From the NCBI GenBank assembly GCA_005888675.1, contig VBBA01000013.1, positions 1-13,172 on the forward strand: a DNA stretch of 13,172 bases. Reading direction: 5' to 3'. Both the position numbers and the translations under genes were made by a program. The notes under the pieces were generated by a model. It was given only the letters and a program-made list of their open reading frames with translations, made no database searches and had not been told where the DNA came from. Shown here piece after piece: positions 10,600-13,172 of this stretch; the first letter of the stretch is position 1; every line of letters begins with the position of its first letter. Source of the DNA: Candidatus Bathyarchaeota archaeon. Its GTDB lineage: Archaea > Thermoproteota > Bathyarchaeia > 40CM-2-53-6.

Positions 10600-12990
10600 A
10601 TGAAGCTCCTAAGCCTCTACGCCAACAATTTCAAGAAACTCAAGCTCAAACAACCACTCCTCTTCACCGAAGGCATCATACTGATCACGGGTCTAAACGA
10701 AAGCGGAAAATCCACGATTCTAGACGCTATCCTCTACGCTCTCTTCGGCCGAATGATCCGGCCCAGCCAGAAACCAGGGAACGATGAAATAATCAGCTAC
10801 GGCGCAAGCGACTGCACTGTCAAACTAGAGTTCGCGATCGGCCCAAACAAATACCGAGTCACGAGGGAGGTTCACAAGACCCGGCCTGGCAGAGCACTCT
10901 TACAAGAGCTAAGACCAGACAGCACAACTAGAAATCTCGCGACATCGTTCAGCGAGACAACCGACGAGGTCGAACGCTTACTCGGCGGGATAACCTACAA
11001 CGAGATAGTCGCGAGTAGTGTAGTGGCGCAAAAAGATCTGGAGCGACTGATCAAGCAAAGACTCGACGACCGCCGAAAAGTGATCAACGTATTCCTCAAC
11101 CTCGAGAGCTTCAACAAGGTCCAAGACGAGCTCGAATCAGATCATAACTCGATAGAAGGAACCACCAGAAACCCAGGCCGCTTGACGATGGAGCAACGTG
11201 AGCTGGAAAGACTCCAAGACCAGTTGAAACAGTACAAGGAGGGACAAGCCCAACTCACCAGCCTAGAAGAGAAAGTCAAAGGCTCCAAGGCAGAACTGAC
11301 TCAATGCGAGACTCAATTCCACGAGAGAGACGCACTGTTCAAGATCCTCACAGAATACGACGAGATCTCACACCGCAAATCCTCACTTGAGATCGAGGTC
11401 GTTGACAAATCACGTCTTGTCGACAACCTGAACGGACAATTAGCACAGTTACAATCGAACAGGAAGGAACTAGAACATGCCCGGGAGAAGGCCCGAGAAT
11501 ACCGCGAACTGCCGAGCATTGGGGCTGAGTTGGAGAAAATGTCCGCTCTTATCGACAAGGCCAAGGGCGTTCGGCTGAGTCTTGAACAGGCCAAGGGGAA
11601 CATCAGTAGCCAGGAGGCAAGCATCGCTGACAAACAAAGAGAGCTGGAAACAGCTCCTGTCTTTCCAGTCTCACCTCCGAAGACAAAGAACGACCTTCCC
11701 AGCCATTGGACCTATCTCATTCTTACTGCCGCATTCGGAGCAGGCTCCCTGCTCTCTTTCCTGTTGGGCCAAGTTTGGGTAACTGTTGGACTCGGCTCTC
11801 TTGCGGTAGTTTTTCTACTTCTACACGCGAGACAGATCGCCTCGATCTCCCAATCCCAACCAGCAACTCTGACGAAAGAAGAACAAGACAGACTAACGAA
11901 CCTACAATTGGTCAGAGTAATGGAAGACGACATGGTGAAGCTGAAAAGAGAACTCCTAGAGGCACAGGAGGAACAGAGTAGAGTCTCAAATCAGGCGCTT
12001 ACGCTCCTGGGTTCGATTCCAAAGTACTCCAATCTGTTATCCACGGAAGTTGTCGATCCTGAAACGGGCTTTGACCTCATCAACTCCGCCTACCAGAAAG
12101 ATTTGCAAAATCTGAGCGCGATCGAAAACAAGATCGGAATGTTGGAAACCTTGCTGAAGAATGGAACCGGCCTCAAGGACCGGTTAGAAACCGCCCAGCA
12201 AGAGTTGACCAAAGCAAAAGACAAGCTCGGCCCGCTGCGCCTACCGCCCCTTCCTAATGGGGTAATGTTCTCAGAAGACCTCTTGGAAGAAACCGAAACC
12301 AGTAGAGACGATCTACGTGGAATGGTTTCTCGCGTCAAGGCCCAGATCGAGGAGGCCATTGCACGTCAACGAGAGATCAAGAAGTTCATAGAAGAGAACA
12401 AGGACGTCGAAGAGAAGACGATTATGCAGGAGAAGAACGTCGCCCTCCTTCGAAAAGAACTGGACGTTCTGAAGTACGCATTGAAAGGCATCGAACAGAC
12501 CTCAGAGTCCCTGCGAAATCGTGTAAAGCCGCAAGTAGAGCGTTACATGGGACTTATTCTTCCAGTCATAACCTCGGGACGTTACAAGGCAGTTCAGTTG
12601 GATGATGATTATACCGTCCGAGTCTTCGACCCGGACGCTGGCGAGTTCAAGCCAAAAGAAGTATTTTCGGGAGGTACAGAGGATCAGATGCTTCTCGCGA
12701 TGAGACTGGCGTTCGCGCTCGCGCTAATGCCACAGGCGAAAGGACGGAACCCAGAGTTCCTCTTCCTAGACGAGCCTCTGGGCAGCTCGGACAAGGTACG
12801 CCGTGACGGCATACTCGCCCTAATGCACAAGGAACTCTCACAGAATTTCAAACAGATCTTTCTCGTAAGCCATGTCGGCGACCTGGAGGCTGAGGCTAAT
12901 TCGATAATCCAGATGGACAATGGAACAGTATTGGAAGTGATTGAGAAGAAACAGCCTGGTGCACCATTAGAAGTCGAGGTCGCGGCCTAG
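10600..12990 (+). CDS. Rad50-like SMC/ABC ATPase with transmembrane hairpin (YhaN/SbcE type)
   Basis: A 796-residue split ABC ATPase. The N-terminal lobe has Walker A GLNESGKST (31-39) and Q-loop Gln144. The C-terminal lobe has signature FSGGTEDQ (689-696), Walker B FLFLDEP with Asp724-Glu725, and H-loop His758. Long coiled-coil arms run about 190-360 and 420-660. At the apex, where Rad50 has the CxxC zinc hook, there is none. Instead there are two hydrophobic segments, about 372-390 (YLILTAAFGAGSLLSFLLG) and 392-410 (VWVTVGLGSLAVVFLLLHA), separated by about one residue. They would anchor the arms in the membrane with both ATPase lobes in the cytoplasm. Bacterial YhaN/SbcE proteins share this plan. 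The gene starts six bases after the Mre11-like stop with no ribosome site, which implies coupling. A role in repair of DNA ends is inferred. Confidence 0.9.
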   Translation: MKLLSLYANNFKKLKLKQPLLFTEGIILITGLNESGKSTILDAILYALFGRMIRPSQKPGNDEIISYGASDCTVKLEFAIGPNKYRVTREVHKTRPGRALLQELRPDSTTRNLATSFSETTDEVERLLGGITYNEIVASSVVAQKDLERLIKQRLDDRRKVINVFLNLESFNKVQDELESDHNSIEGTTRNPGRLTMEQRELERLQDQLKQYKEGQAQLTSLEEKVKGSKAELTQCETQFHERDALFKILTEYDEISHRKSSLEIEVVDKSRLVDNLNGQLAQLQSNRKELEHAREKAREYRELPSIGAELEKMSALIDKAKGVRLSLEQAKGNISSQEASIADKQRELETAPVFPVSPPKTKNDLPSHWTYLILTAAFGAGSLLSFLLGQVWVTVGLGSLAVVFLLLHARQIASISQSQPATLTKEEQDRLTNLQLVRVMEDDMVKLKRELLEAQEEQSRVSNQALTLLGSIPKYSNLLSTEVVDPETGFDLINSAYQKDLQNLSAIENKIGMLETLLKNGTGLKDRLETAQQELTKAKDKLGPLRLPPLPNGVMFSEDLLEETETSRDDLRGMVSRVKAQIEEAIARQREIKKFIEENKDVEEKTIMQEKNVALLRKELDVLKYALKGIEQTSESLRNRVKPQVERYMGLILPVITSGRYKAVQLDDDYTVRVFDPDAGEFKPKEVFSGGTEDQMLLAMRLAFALALMPQAKGRNPEFLFLDEPLGSSDKVRRDGILALMHKELSQNFKQIFLVSHVGDLEAEANSIIQMDNGTVLEVIEKKQPGAPLEVEVAA

Positions 12991-13008
12991 AGTAGTCACG
13001 AAGCCGTG

Positions 13009-13172
13009 TTAGTGCAGTTGTCCGGTTGGACGCTCGATGTCTTGGAGGACCTGTCTTTCGAGTTGCAAAGTGACATGTTCAATCCCGAACGTTTCACGCA
13101 GCTTTCTTGAAACTTCACGAATTATTGCTGCTCCCTCCTCTAGATTATCTGTGTCCACGATCAAGTGTCCAC
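13009..13172 (-). CDS. Cation diffusion facilitator transporter, C-terminal end (5' part outside window)
   Basis: The minus strand is open from the window edge to a TAA at 13009-13011, giving 53 residues. They read GHLIVDTDNLEEGAAIIREV, then KLRETFGIEHVTLQLERQ and a short tail. The pattern GHL-V, then a helix, then FGI-HVTLQLE is the cytoplasmic C-terminal domain of CDF (CzcD/ZnT-type) metal exporters, which dimerises and senses metal. The membrane part would lie beyond the window. It is convergent with the Rad50-like gene, 18 bases apart. Substrate metal cannot be told from this piece. Confidence 0.75.
   Translation of the reverse strand, partial: GHLIVDTDNLEEGAAIIREVSRKLRETFGIEHVTLQLERQVLQDIERPTGQLH

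Noticed and set aside
1..13172. tRNA, rRNA, CRISPR arrays, insertion sequences and integrase sites
   Set aside because: The gaps were read by eye for T-arm-like motifs, regularly spaced direct repeats, terminal inverted repeats and transposase-like proteins; none was found. GGTTCGGG at 9301 belongs to a hairpin and not to a tRNA T-arm.

Overview
The window looks archaeal, from a chromosome of roughly 50% GC. The evidence is an Orc1/Cdc6 replication initiator with origin-recognition-box (ORB)-like sites beside it, a DUF99/EndodU protein (an archaeal family), TATA-like promoters with few Shine-Dalgarno sequences, and several small winged-helix proteins. A TACK-type lineage (Nitrososphaeria or Bathyarchaeia-like) is my best guess, but the sequence alone does not settle it.

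Left part (1-3194): the 3' end of an anaerobic ribonucleotide reductase gene (nrdD), a small unrecognised helical protein, a coupled minus-strand pair (an unrecognised protein and a degenerate receiver-like protein), and divergently a complete pyrB (aspartate carbamoyltransferase) with no pyrI after it.

Centre (3195-6891): a regulatory and origin-like zone. It starts with an ORB-like site in front of a winged-helix gene. A second winged-helix gene on the minus strand overlaps the first tail to tail. Its upstream region is packed with GTGACGTCAC palindromes, and a helical gene lies upstream on the same strand. Next comes a plus-strand gene for a degenerate Mrr-like nuclease fold with a large zinc-binding tail. 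The zone ends in a 315-base region with no convincing gene. That region holds ORB-like dyads facing outward around an AT-rich stretch, and I read it as a candidate replication origin directly upstream of orc1/cdc6.

Right part (6892-12990): a run of plus-strand genome-maintenance genes: orc1/cdc6, DUF99/EndodU, a Cys-rich mini-protein, a small coiled-coil protein, then from a separate promoter an Mre11/SbcD-like phosphoesterase and a Rad50-like ATPase. The ATPase has no zinc hook. At the apex of its coiled coil it carries a two-helix transmembrane hairpin, as in bacterial YhaN/SbcE. The pair therefore looks like an archaeal, membrane-anchored version of the YhaO-YhaN nuclease system next to an origin. 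The window ends in the 3' end of a convergent cation diffusion facilitator gene.

The points most worth a second look are the origin architecture, the membrane-hairpin Rad50-like protein with an Mre11 partner carrying GHHD instead of GNHD, the DUF99 gene whose conserved N terminus has no canonical start codon, and the GTGACGTCAC operator array.
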